Shown here piece after piece: positions 1 to 8,613 of a stretch of 15,851 nucleotides of DNA. The notes beneath the pieces are model-generated. The model did no database searches. It was not told the origin of the DNA and saw only the letters and a program-made list of their open reading frames with translations. Numbering within the stretch: position 1 is the stretch's first letter; the number at the start of each line of letters is the position of its first letter. The position numbers and the translations under genes were made by a program. The stretch comes from Gracilaria caudata (lineage: Eukaryota > Rhodophyta > Florideophyceae > Gracilariales > Gracilariaceae), in contig JASCIV010000607.1 in NCBI GenBank assembly GCA_030374735.1, forward strand, positions 1 through 15,851, read 5' to 3'.

Positions 1-156
1 AAGGGGTTTGAGGATAAGTTTTGGTGAAAGCAATTTACATGGGTTCGTTTCTTAGTTTCAACTTTTCAACTCACTAAATAAAGACTACATTATTCACGTA
101 CATCCGAGAAACAGAGGATGTGGTCGATGATCTCTGAGGAAGAGGTTGTGATACAG

Positions 157-185
157 GTCTGACTGAGATGAGCTGGCTCTAGATT
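157..185 (+). repeat. 29-base dispersed repeat, copy 1
   Basis: This 29-base stretch matches 5237-5265 in the same orientation with three differences by eye. The shared core is CTGAGATGAGCT. Both copies lie in gene-poor sequence and are also preceded by a TGATCTC word 20-30 bases upstream. They may be remnants of an old interspersed element. Confidence 0.55.
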
Positions 186-380
186 TTTGAACGTATTCTT
201 TCACGTGATAACTGGGTACAATGCCAGCTCTTGTGCTCTGTGGAATACGGTGAAGCCTCTGGCTGGGTCATTCCTACGAGAGTCACAAGTGCCACGTAGG
301 CCGTGAACGTCGTGGCATACAGAAGTACGAAGGTACCAGGGACATTCCTCAAAGCCCTGTTAACCCTCATACAAAGAAAT

Positions 381-450
381 TCTCTCTCCCTCTCATTTTG
401 GGGTGCAATAGTTGAGTTACTACCACAGCAGAGCGTTTCTGATGAAAGAA
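381..450 (+). repeat. Diverged ~70-base repeat, copy 1
   Basis: A TC-rich run leads into GGGTGCAATAGTTGAGTTAC and then a GCAGAG word. The same order of words occurs at 7664-7728 in the same orientation, roughly three quarters identical by eye. The TC run alone would be low complexity, but the match continues well past it. Confidence 0.4.
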
Positions 451-802
451 ACTCAAGAGGTTTTCAAACTGTTTCCCTTTCAAGAACATCGCATTGGCAG
501 CTTGCAGCAAATCCCCAACGTGGAGGACCAAATAGAGTGCCTGAATACAAAGCTGTTGCAATCTTCAATATAGGTTTACACTCCAGTACGTGTAAACGGC
601 GGGAATGCGGTAGTTAAGAAGCTCGTTTTGAGGGAATTTGGGGCCAGAAAGATAATCCATGAGCTGATCTGTCCTCAGTTACGGGCCATCTTCAAGCTGT
701 TTTGAGGCTTGAAGGGTGCCAACGAACTTCCCGTTCTCTGCTGTCTTCCCTCGAAATAACAACTACATAAATATTGCCATCGGCGTTCCACAAGATCATT
801 GC

Positions 803-1911
803 TCAACAAATTACCTGCTTCAAAGAGCTTGCAAATGGGAACACAACAGTTTCTGTAGAGCTCACTGGGGTTTCTTCTGGAAGAGGGCTCAATAGCAGTC
901 GTGTGAAGGAAGACAACAAGTCCACATCTTGTTCCGGTGAGCTTTGACTTTCTTCACCGGCGACATAATCTCCTGCTTCTCGCTTCTTTCGATTTGTTTC
1001 ACTTAATGCATCTGCACTGTTCGTTGGTGAAGCTGCCCTCATCCTTGGCCGCATCAACTCCAGTTCAACCGACTTGTACTGCTCTAGGAGCTTGCGAACA
1101 CTTCGACATCTGATTTTGCGCTCAGTGGCATCTCGTCTGAGAGTGGGCTGAGTAGAAGTCTTACGGAGGGAAATAAGAAAGACTCGTTTTGTTTCAGGAG
1201 AGCCTTGATGTTGCTCACGAGCGATATCTTCTCCATGCTCTCATTGCTTCTCGACTGTTCTTGGCATTTCGCGCCCTCTTCTTCTCCATTCACTTGCTGT
1301 AGCACAGGTTGACGCTGATGTTGGTGTTCGCTTATAGTGGTTTCTGCCGCATCCATTGCTGTCAATTGCTGCATCAGTTTGGACGCAGCAGGGCCTCACA
1401 AAGTCCTTTGGCTGATCGAGTGGAAACGGCGATTAAGAGCTTGCGTCTGCTCAAAGTAGGGAGCGGCCAACGGATCCTTGACAATCCGCTGCACCGAAAC
1501 GGGCGACCCATCCAGCTTGTCTACCGCGTTGTACAGTGAACAGTCCGCGGTCTTCTCCGGTTCTCCCTCAATTTCGAACTCGTTTTCGAAGATTGAATTC
1601 GAAGCATGCGTCAAGGATTTTTTCCAGATGTTCGTCTCCTTCCGTGATTCACAGGAAATTCGGAGTTTAAAGCGATTGGAGAGTCGTAAAACAAATGATT
1701 TCGTAAATAATGGGTTACTAGTGATCTTGCATGCAATCACCGAATATTCTAATTCAACAGGAGAGTCAATGGATTCGTGCAGGGTGAGGGTAGATCCCGA
1801 TAGTCTCATGTACCATACCTTGCGCCGTGAGAAGAAGGTATGGCGTGCCCTCACCCATCCGGAGTAGTCGTACATATCCTTATTCTTCAGAACAACCAGT
1901 GTGTGCTACAT
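803..1911 (-). pseudogene. Broken, kinase-deleted copy of the PH-pseudokinase gene
   Basis: This is a diverged copy of the gene at 2597-4084. The codon after the homologous ATG (1909-1911) is TAG. From ATG 1875 an intact 159-codon frame still encodes the whole PH domain and the start of the kinase-like lobe, ending at 1396. The copy then jumps to kinase-lobe end sequence near 1374-1400: about 560 bases (parent residues ~163-348, including the catalytic-loop and DFE equivalents) are missing. The frame is shifted there and again near 1085-1090, where one base is lost compared with the parent. In the retained part the beta-3 lysine is also gone (parent V-L-V-K-R reads V-S-V-Q-R). The last section (803-1057) carries an additional copy of the tail motif (L-L-S-x-F ... 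L-L-S-P-L). The PH-only frame could still be expressed. I call it a pseudogene because of the early stop, the deletion and two frameshifts. Confidence 0.8.
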
Positions 1912-2596
1912 TTTGTGAATAATATATTAGATGTTTGATTCCAACTGAACCAAGAACAATGAAAATAACCTCGAGAACAAATACTGCATGCAATAGAGTT
2001 GAGAGAAAGATGTAAATTAAAAAACAAATCTGAATGATTGTGCAGCAAAAAATCGCGCAATAACAGAGCGAGAATAACAAAAAACAAGAGCCAGCGAAGT
2101 CGGCGTGAGGCTAGCGTGGAAACAAGTATGAGCCGCAGGAGATGGACTTTTTAAATGCTGGGGAGTGAGAGCTCAGCAAATCGAAAGTGTGACCAAGGTC
2201 GAAGACCGATGCGTTTCTCAATGTCTATGTTACTTTGTAAACATTATATATGAAAGGAGCTTGTCACTCTCTTGTGTCGATGAACATACTGTACCTTGAA
2301 GACTTTCTTTAATAGCGGTCTTTGATTCTGACGATCTCAAGGAAGCCTGTGTAGATGCTTGAAAAAATGCTTTGCCTTCCCGTGAGTTCATATTTATATA
2401 ATTGGCTTTGAAAAAAACTGTAAGATTTGAAAGCTGTAAAGACGAGAAACAATAGATGATCCGATCATCTGAGCCATTGCACAGATGATCGGATCATCTT
2501 CAATGGAGGAGTAGGAAACATATTTTTAAAAAACAATAAACTTTTTTTAATACTTTTGTGCTCGTGATCACAATGTCATGCAGCCCAGCTCTCGGA
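1912..2596. other. Duplicated 5' flank and AT-rich spacer
   Basis: Sequence from 1912 to about 2110 is a diverged copy of the 5' flank of the intact gene (4085-4470). Shared landmarks are GATTCCAA, CTCGAGAA and CGGCGTGAG, so the duplication included upstream DNA. The minus strand is pyrimidine-rich here, which produces hydrophobic-looking but TTG-started frames. From 2110 to 2596 the DNA is AT-rich, with A/T runs at 2522-2556 and the palindrome at 2454-2499. No gene is visible. Confidence 0.6.
2454..2499. repeat. Double palindrome: two 17-base palindromes forming a 17-bp hairpin
   Basis: AGATGATCCGATCATCT (2454-2470) and AGATGATCGGATCATCT (2483-2499) are separated by 12 bases. Each unit is itself a perfect palindrome around one central base (8-base arms). 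The two are also perfect reverse complements, so they can form one 17-bp stem with a 12-base loop, or two small hairpins. It lies about 100 bases past the stop of the minus-strand PH-pseudokinase gene, so it may sit in the 3' UTR or just beyond it. Its role is unknown. Confidence 0.85.
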
Positions 2597-4084
2597 TTAA
2601 CCCCCACTACCTGCATCAGCACTCTTCGTTTGTGAGGTTACAGTCGTCGCTTGCGGCATTACCTGGAGTTCAACGGACGCGTACTGCTTCAGGGAACTTG
2701 CGAAGGCGTCGGCAGCTGACTTTGCGCTCAGTGGCGCCTCGTCTGAGAGTGGGCTCAGCAGACGTTTCATGAACGGAGATAGCAGAGCCTCATCTTGTTT
2801 CAGGAGAGCCTTGATGTCGTTAACACGCGACACGGTCTCCACGCTCTCGCTGCTTCTTGGTTTTTCTTGGCATTTCGTGCCTTCTTCTTCTTCTCTCACT
2901 TGTTGTAGCGTTGGTGTAGGTCGAGGTTCGCGTTCGCATATGCTGGTTTCGAACCAGGGATGCTCTGCCGCGTCCATTGCCGTCAATCGCTGCATCCAAT
3001 TCGGACGCAGCAGGGCTTCCACGAAGTTCCTTGCCTCAGTTGATAAACTTTCCCATATTTCTTCATCGAAAGCCAGCTCCTGTTCCCTCTCCTCAATTGC
3101 TTTGGATTTGCGTCGAGGGTTAACTTCAAAGGGAAACGTGCCGCTTAGCATGCGGTACAAGCAGACCCCCATAGCAAACAGGTCAACTGAAGCGTTATAG
3201 CAGGTTTTGCGCAACATCTCCGGTGAAAGATATTGTTCATTACCCACCTCTCCCCTCATTCGAAGGTCCTCTTCGTCATCGACGAAGGCCACATGCTCAA
3301 AATCCGAAAGCACCACTTTGACCCCCGACCGAGGGTCCGCATCATCGCACCATATAGACTGCAGGCTCACGTTCCTGTGGACAAACCCTCTGAGATGCAT
3401 GGATTGGATGGCCTCCACAAGCTGCTTGGAAATCTCTCTAGCCAAAGATTCCGGCAGTGCACCTCCATGCTCAGTCAGTAGGTCAGCGAGCCTTTTCCTT
3501 TTCGTCCTTCTCGTCACGATGTAGGCATATTCCGCTTCGTTAAACGTAGAATAAGCCCACTGCAATGTATGGTGACCGAGGTTCCTAACGGCATACAGCT
3601 GGCGACTAAGAGCTTGCGTCTTCTCAAAGTCGGGAGCGGCCAATGGATCCTTGACAATCCGCTTCACCAAAACGAGTGACCCATTGAGTTTGTCCACCGC
3701 GTTGAACAGTGAACAGTCCGCGGTCTTCCCAAGTTCTCCGTCAATTTCGAACTCGTTTTCGAAGACTGAACTTGAAGCATTCGTCAAGGCTTTTTTCCAA
3801 ATGTTCGCCTCCTTCCCTGAATCACAGGAAATGCGGAGTTTAAAGCGATTGGAGAGTCGCAATACAAATGTTTTCGGAAATAGTGGGTTGCCAGTGATCT
3901 TGCTTGCAATCACCGAATATTCCAACTCAACAGGAGAGTCAAGGGAATCGTGCAGGGTGAGGGTGGAACCCAATAGCCTCATATACCATACCTTGCGCCG
4001 CGAGAAGAAGGTATGGCGTGCTCTCACCCATCCAGAATGGTCGTACATATCCATATTCTTCAGAACAACCGGTGTGTGGTTCAT
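2597..4084 (-). CDS. PH domain fused to a CAMK-like protein pseudokinase
   Basis: The product is 495 residues, starting at the first ATG (4084); the open frame upstream has no ATG. Residues ~16-104 resemble a pleckstrin homology domain: G-W-V near the start, a basic R-R-K-V-W-Y strand, and the conserved Trp of the last helix in N-I-W-K-K. PH domains bind phosphoinositides or proteins at membranes. Residues ~120-379 follow a protein kinase fold most like the CAMK group: beta-3 lysine in V-L-V-K141-R, S-P-E 287-289, D-L-F-A-M-G, and an ending R-L-T-A-M-D-A-A-E-H-P-W-F. The catalytic loop reads H-R-N-V-S-L-Q-S-I (236-244), replacing the catalytic Asp, the Lys and the Mg-binding Asn. DFG reads D-F-E (261-263) and the glycine loop is degenerate. 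I infer a catalytically dead, membrane-recruited scaffold or regulator. The tail (380-495) is acidic and Ser-rich with two L-L-S-P motifs. A decayed copy lies downstream. Confidence 0.85.
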   Translation of the reverse strand: MNHTPVVLKNMDMYDHSGWVRARHTFFSRRKVWYMRLLGSTLTLHDSLDSPVELEYSVIASKITGNPLFPKTFVLRLSNRFKLRISCDSGKEANIWKKALTNASSSVFENEFEIDGELGKTADCSLFNAVDKLNGSLVLVKRIVKDPLAAPDFEKTQALSRQLYAVRNLGHHTLQWAYSTFNEAEYAYIVTRRTKRKRLADLLTEHGGALPESLAREISKQLVEAIQSMHLRGFVHRNVSLQSIWCDDADPRSGVKVVLSDFEHVAFVDDEEDLRMRGEVGNEQYLSPEMLRKTCYNASVDLFAMGVCLYRMLSGTFPFEVNPRRKSKAIEEREQELAFDEEIWESLSTEARNFVEALLRPNWMQRLTAMDAAEHPWFETSICEREPRPTPTLQQVREEEEGTKCQEKPRSSESVETVSRVNDIKALLKQDEALLSPFMKRLLSPLSDEAPLSAKSAADAFASSLKQYASVELQVMPQATTVTSQTKSADAGSGG

Positions 4085-4212
4085 TTTGAAGATATGTGAA
4101 AGATTCCAATACAATTAAGCAAGAATGCGAAAAACTCGAGAAACACTAGTGTGTGCAGAAGATGCGAGAGAAGAATAGAGAACAAATCAGAGTAGACCAG
4201 GTGGGGATCTCT

Positions 4213-4219
4213 GATATAG
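4213..4219 (-). promoter_or_regulatory. Possible TATA box of the PH-pseudokinase gene
   Basis: On the minus strand the sequence reads TCTATATCAG, about 130 bases upstream of ATG 4084. The minus strand between it and the ATG is pyrimidine-rich. Spacing is similar to the TATA boxes of the 10846 and 14001 genes, but the match is imperfect. Confidence 0.35.
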
Positions 4220-5236
4220 AAGGCAACAAACGACAGGCGGTATGGAGAAGGAGTTGTAGTGAACAGAGCAAGAGGAATCCAGAACGAGGTAGCAAACAGA
4301 GCAGAAGCAATTGAGAACCCGGTAGCGAAGAGTGATAAATGTATTGCCAAACAGAGTAGTAGCCACAGTGGTTACAAGGAGAAAGAAAGATAATCGAAAG
4401 ATGGGAAGAGGGCAGGAGCTTAGCAACCAAACGGAATCTAGAGCAGAAAAGCAGCGATCGGCGTGAGTTGCGAACCTTTTATGCTGCAATTAACAGATCA
4501 CTCTCGGCGGCAGTAACACTTCGCCCCTCTCCAGGGCTGTCACATGGTAAGCATCAGCTTGCACCGCAGCGTAAGTGCCGTAAAATTCACTCTCCGCGTA
4601 GGTCACATCATCCCCGCCATTCTCCCCTGTTTGTTACATGGAAGTTGAGTGTCAGTTCTTGCGTTGTTGGAATGTGGGAGATTCGTACAATTTGGGTTAC
4701 ATAGCCGCTTCATGAAGGAAAGTGCGAGTGCAAAAAGGGGTCTCGTCTACGTTGAGTGGGTGTATTGGACCCAGTGCATAGAATTCAGGAGCGTCGCAAG
4801 GTGACATGACTGCACAAGAAACGCAAGAAACGCAAGACAGGGCTCGGCTGGAAGCTGATGAGCTCCAGTGCGATGCAAGTTACGTATGGTTCATACGAAG
4901 GTGGTTGAACAGAAGCATGACAGTGCGCAGGAACAACTCAAGAAATGTTTAGGTCTGACATCGCCTCCATGAAGTCGAGTTGCATTGTGAGTGTCGGTGA
5001 TGAGGAGAGAGGGAGGTCTCTCCGACGGGGTGCATTTCATTACGATTATGTGAACATGTGAAACGGCAATCGCGTATGACTCTTATCGTTAGTGGTGAAC
5101 CGTTCACCACCGCGCCATTTCGCCTTTATGCCCAATCAGAGGCGCACAGCCGTCACACAAGTGCCGCTTCGGAGACGAATAGTCGCCAATGAAGGGACGA
5201 AGGGCTAGAAATCGAGATCAGTGATCTCCGACGAAA

Positions 5237-5265
5237 GTCTGGCTGAGATGAGCTCGCTCCAGATT
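5237..5265 (+). repeat. 29-base dispersed repeat, copy 2
   Basis: Second copy of the 157-185 repeat, same orientation, about 5 kb away, with three differences. No terminal repeats or open frame are visible around it. Confidence 0.55.
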
Positions 5266-5324
5266 GAGTCGAACTATCCTGTGCTGTGCACCTTCGAAGA
5301 TTTACGTGTTCTTCATGCACAGCG

Positions 5325-5340
5325 CATGCACGTGTGCATG
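5325..5340. repeat. Short inverted repeat
   Basis: CATGCAC and GTGCATG flank a two-base centre (GT), giving 7-base perfect arms with CACGTG at the core. A second GCATGC-type word is adjacent. This could be a bHLH/bZIP-type binding site, but no gene start lies nearby and it may be chance. Confidence 0.4.
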
Positions 5341-5972
5341 TGGATGCGTTGAACAGCGGGTGGTTGCTGGCGGCGTATGAGTCACTGCTGCCAGAGGCGC
5401 GATGGCCGCGAAGACCGTGTTCGCCATGACTTCCAAAAGCTTTGTACCAGCAGAATGGTCCTGAAAACTGGCGCCCTTCGTAACAATCGTAACAATTTGG
5501 TTCCTTTTTTGAAGTTGCTCCCGACGGGGTGTGTGCTATGTCTGGTCAAGTTCGGATCGGGGAAGTTGCGGGTCGAACTGTCCTTGGCTCAGAGCTCCTG
5601 AAGTTTTGCTGTTGTTGAAGCTTAGTTTTAATTGTCACTCCGCCTAACAGCTTAAAATAATAATAAACAAACAGCAAAGAATGACAATAATACTTACTTT
5701 GTTTAATAATCCTGTATTAAAACGTTGGACTCTTTTACCACATTTGAGCCAGTGTTACGTACGTTTCTTCCGTGCCCCATTAGCATCGCACTCAAAGACT
5801 CTGTGCTCACAAGTGAGCTGGTTGTCAGAACCTGAGAACAAAACAAGCCAAAGCAGTGTAGCTCACTGCTCCAGATACAACGCCACCTTCAGGGCAGGCC
5901 ATCCGGTTAAGCGGGTCGTGCGGCGTTGAGTGGATCAGTTCTTTAACAACTGAGCATCAACCTATCGTTGTA

Positions 5973-7013
5973 CTACTTCGACGAACCGGACGAGGTTGAG
6001 ATCTGTACAAGAGTTTTCCCATTCTCCACGAGTCCTGTGAGAATTGGATTCCCTCCAAGCGGGTCATCCGCCGGACGCACACTTCGTGTTGCCCAGTCCA
6101 TCGGATCTTCCAGCTTGAAGAACACGCCTTTGCGTAGCCAAAACACAGATAGGAAGATCAAAAACGCAACGCCCCAAACCCCGACTAAGGCGATGATCAT
6201 TGCTAGTGGCACGGTGGTGGCTGCTGCGCTACCGCGCACCACTGGGAACGTACAGTTGTCCTCTCGTGCCCCGCTGTAGATGATTCGTCTCAACGCTGAA
6301 TTCCCTTGAATGTTTCTCAAAAAAGCTCTCAATGCTCTGTCGCTAAAAAGAGAGATGTTCGACGGCGGCTTGAAGTTGAGCTCGGTTGTGACATGTGGTA
6401 GAGTTTCTGGTAAAAACTCCAGCTCATCGCGGAAAAATGGGGCGGAGATGAGCGAAAGATTGCCTTGTTGCTGCACAAACACGCACGCGTCACCTTCATC
6501 ACTTGACACGCATCTAAAAGGTGCATTGACCACGCTTTCTTGAGTGGTTTCATCGTCGATGGGATGCGTGTACATCGCCGTTGATGAACAGTTTACCTGT
6601 TCAGTCTGCCTGCTGAAATTGCCCCCAAACTGCGTAATGGTACCGTTCTCCAATTTCCGACATTCCACAAGTATATCGCTCGCTCTGATGAAACTTGTCG
6701 AATTGCCACCTTCCAGCACGGAATTGGATACCGCGATGCATTCGTGCGTCTCAAGTACCACGTCGTCGACTGGATCGTTGTAGAAAGAAAATGCAACCTC
6801 GAGAGCGAAAAATGCAGCTAGACAAATTAACGAGATTATGCGAGTGCGCAACAAATGGCGACGAACTTGCACATTGCGACCGCTCTGCAGACGTCTACAC
6901 TCATGCAGGTTGTTCAATGCGAATAGAAACGAGAGCAGAGCGAGCTCTGCAAGAGTGGAAAGCACAGTTGCTATCACACTCACAAACGGCGCTTTGAGTC
7001 TGATGAGTACCAT
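5973..7013 (-). CDS. Three-helix membrane protein with glycosylated Cys-rich loop, unknown family
   Basis: I do not recognise the family. ATG 7013 is the first ATG of the open frame and gives 346 residues beginning M-V-L-I-R-L-K. Hydrophobic segments lie at about 9-33, 58-77 and 264-292. Between the first two is a short basic loop (R-R-L-Q-S-G-R, R-R-H-L-L-R). Residues ~78-263 form a large soluble loop with six cysteines (92, 118, 142, 168, 177, 254) and seven N-x-S/T sequons (N104, 123, 132, 141, 185, 219, 253), which suggests a lumenal or extracellular, disulfide-bonded, glycosylated domain. With that loop outside, both the basic first loop and the N-terminus would need the matching topology: N-terminus outside or in the lumen, basic loop in the cytosol, C-terminal tail of ~54 residues in the cytosol. 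It may be a receptor-like or cell-surface protein, but no catalytic motif is visible. Confidence 0.75.
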   Translation of the reverse strand: MVLIRLKAPFVSVIATVLSTLAELALLSFLFALNNLHECRRLQSGRNVQVRRHLLRTRIISLICLAAFFALEVAFSFYNDPVDDVVLETHECIAVSNSVLEGGNSTSFIRASDILVECRKLENGTITQFGGNFSRQTEQVNCSSTAMYTHPIDDETTQESVVNAPFRCVSSDEGDACVFVQQQGNLSLISAPFFRDELEFLPETLPHVTTELNFKPPSNISLFSDRALRAFLRNIQGNSALRRIIYSGAREDNCTFPVVRGSAAATTVPLAMIIALVGVWGVAFLIFLSVFWLRKGVFFKLEDPMDWATRSVRPADDPLGGNPILTGLVENGKTLVQISTSSGSSK

Positions 7014-7099
7014 GAATCGCTGGCCTCGACTTGAAACAGGAGATTCGGCCGATGAAAATGCCCGCCAGAAACAACAGCAGTACAAAAGGTTTGGACATG

Positions 7100-7107
7100 C
7101 TAAATAG
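7100..7107 (-). promoter_or_regulatory. Possible TATA-like element of the membrane-protein gene
   Basis: On the minus strand CTATTTAG lies about 90 bases upstream of ATG 7013. If transcription starts ~30 bases downstream of it, the message begins just before ATG 7013, which agrees with the chosen start. This is only a TATA-like word. Confidence 0.3.
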
Positions 7108-7939
7108 ATTCTGTCTACACCCCGAGCATGCTATTGCAGCCATACCAGAGGCCTTGTATGAGGGGGGGATCAGACTCGCGTGATCTCAGACACCAAATCT
7201 TCCCTCATAACTATCGCCTGAGCTCAACATTCCTCGCAGAGGTGCAGCAGTTAAGATATCTCAAATAACCAATAACATTTCATTCACAAAGCGCTGTCCA
7301 TTAATTGCGTTCAAAAAACTGTGAAATGCCTTATGCGTTCACCGTTGCCTGCCAGTAATCTTGGCGGGCACGTTTTTAACAAGCATGAATTCTGAATTCG
7401 GTGTTCACTCCACGTCATTTCGTCGACGCAACGAACCTTACTCACATCATCATCTTGTCATAATTTATTTACTTCCAAGTCAACTAGAAATAACAGATAC
7501 GGAATGGCGACGCAAGTTGTCACACGGTAAGCTGGGTTTTCCGCATGTTTAGATTCGTATGTTTCAAGACAATCCTGTCATCGGTGTCTTGCTACAAAGG
7601 TAGCATCTTATTGTTAGCTTTTCTTTCTTGCTAAGGGATGGAAATCTCCCAGTATTAACAAGGTCTCTCTCTCTCTCATTTACGGGTGCGATAGTTCAAT
7701 TACTACTTATCGCAGAGTGTTCGAAGAATTAACAAGGTCGTCACTCGTTTCACAATACACGAGCCAGATTTGTTTTCCTCCGAACCATGTACACACTTGT
7801 TGCCTTCAAAAGCTCTTTGTCTAGGTCAACGTCATAACGCTTCTGTTGGAAAGCTTTGGCGTTGGCAACGACTTAAAATGGAAAGCACAGACAACGATAC
7901 TGCTTGCATTGAAGTTCTAGTATTGGTCAACTTGAAAGG
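7108..7939. other. Intergenic spacer, no gene seen
   Basis: This lies between the start of the membrane-protein gene and the 3' end of the minus-strand secreted-protein gene. The only notable content is the second copy of the diverged repeat at 7664-7728. Short frames here (for example 7361-7552) have no features of a real protein. Confidence 0.55.
7664..7728 (+). repeat. Diverged ~70-base repeat, copy 2
   Basis: This matches 381-450 in the same orientation: a TC run, then GGGTGCGATAGTTCAATTAC, then GCAGAG. It may be a remnant of an interspersed element. Confidence 0.4.
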
Positions 7940-8521
7940 TTAAAACCAAGCATTTCTGTTTCTGATATTGGCGTGACCCTTAGAACGCGAGCAGTCCAGC
8001 AGATTGCCCCGGGATACGTCCTGTACCTCAATAGCCCTGAGAGTGGACGGCACCGAGTTGCTGTTCTCATACGTTACCAACGGTATCACACAAACTCGGT
8101 CGCCACGTCGAATATCCCGTATCGCCGGATCAACCTCCCGTAGCTCTTCGAAGTCGCAGAAAGGTTCATCACAATCGTTGTCTCCGAAGAAGCTGAAAAA
8201 GCCCCATGACATCGGATAGGTTTCGGACATCAAGAAGATAGCCGAATGAGTTGTTTTCGAAATCAATCTTCCGCGGAGGAGAAGGGTTTTGTATGGAGCT
8301 TCTACGTTAACGTCTTCCGGCATAGGCGAAATTTGGCTGTCAAAACAGAAAGCTTTCCCATACGGAGGGGAAAAGCACGATCCCCAAAAACAAACGGCAT
8401 ATACATCCGGATTTTGGAGCTCTGCTGGCGATATCTGTTCCGCGCCACAGAGATGCAACAGAGCGATGAGAGCAAAGAAGACGAAGGTCTTGACGTCAAT
8501 GGAGGCCTTCCCTTTCCTCAT
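7940..8521 (-). CDS. Secreted Cys-rich protein, possible NTR/TIMP-like fold
   Basis: The product is 193 residues from ATG 8521, the first ATG of the frame (the frame extends upstream only from a GTG). A signal peptide is clear: basic start M-R-K-G-K, hydrophobic core T-F-V-F-F-A-L-I-A-L-L, likely cleavage after C-G-A (residue ~27). The mature part has seven cysteines: 44, 49, 59, 117, 122, 144, 177. The first three are spaced C-x4-C-x9-C and end in A-F-C-F-D. They are followed by the strand T-L-L-L-R-G-R-L-I-S. A second block reads R-R-G-D-R-V-C-V. The x9 spacing with A-F-C, followed by a strand like this, is characteristic of the N-terminal part of netrin/TIMP (NTR) domains. The CxC and mature N-terminal Cys of true TIMPs are absent, so TIMP-type metalloprotease inhibition is not expected. 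It is a paralogue of 9137-9733. No function is established. Confidence 0.75.
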   Translation of the reverse strand: MRKGKASIDVKTFVFFALIALLHLCGAEQISPAELQNPDVYAVCFWGSCFSPPYGKAFCFDSQISPMPEDVNVEAPYKTLLLRGRLISKTTHSAIFLMSETYPMSWGFFSFFGDNDCDEPFCDFEELREVDPAIRDIRRGDRVCVIPLVTYENSNSVPSTLRAIEVQDVSRGNLLDCSRSKGHANIRNRNAWF

Positions 8522-8605
8522 GGTGATTGGATTTAGTGGACGAGAGTCAGGGACGTAGCGCACTGTGGACTGCTCAGCCCGATTAGCTGGGCAGGAGCTT
8601 ACCTT

Positions 8606-8613
8606 CTTTTATC
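8606..8613 (-). promoter_or_regulatory. Possible TATA-like element of the 8521 gene
   Basis: The minus strand reads CCGATAAAAGAAG, about 86 bases upstream of ATG 8521. The match is imperfect (GATAAAAG) and is supported only by spacing similar to the neighbouring genes. Confidence 0.3.

Larger units (their letters stand above)
1..802. other. No supported gene
   Basis: I see no convincing gene here. The longest plus-strand frame (303-617) opens with GTG and has no recognisable domain. The minus-strand frame at 179-370 overlaps it and is also unsupported. The stretch holds one copy of each of two dispersed repeats (157-185 and 381-450). It lies downstream of the broken minus-strand PH gene. Confidence 0.6.
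4220..5972. other. Gene-poor spacer with weak coding traces
   Basis: No intact gene is supported over 1.75 kb. Up to about 4470 it matches the flank of the broken copy. From ATG 4806 a short frame reads as a charged coiled-coil-like peptide (E-T-Q-E-T-Q-D-R-A-R-L-E-A). It then loses sense, while a neighbouring frame continues in similar style to a stop at 4970-4972, as if frameshifted. Around 5340-5465 two frames also give protein-like fragments. Both traces could be chance. The 5377-5601 frame has no recognisable feature. Confidence 0.45.

Noticed and set aside
303..617. 104-codon plus-strand frame
   Set aside because: It opens with GTG, has no recognisable feature and overlaps a repeat.
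4085..4114. N-terminal extension of the PH-pseudokinase by ten codons
   Set aside because: The codon at 4114 is TTG, and the first ATG is at 4084.
4081..4350. Hydrophobic minus-strand frame upstream of the PH-pseudokinase, with a similar one at 1880-2080 in the broken copy
   Set aside because: Both open at TTG. The hydrophobic look comes from pyrimidine-rich leader DNA, and the similarity is explained by the duplication of the flank.
6901..7143. Minus-strand frame with a signal-peptide-like M-S-K-P-F-V-L-L-L-F-L start
   Set aside because: It overlaps the start of the membrane-protein gene in another frame and has no continuing protein-like sequence. No splice solution joining it to that gene was convincing.
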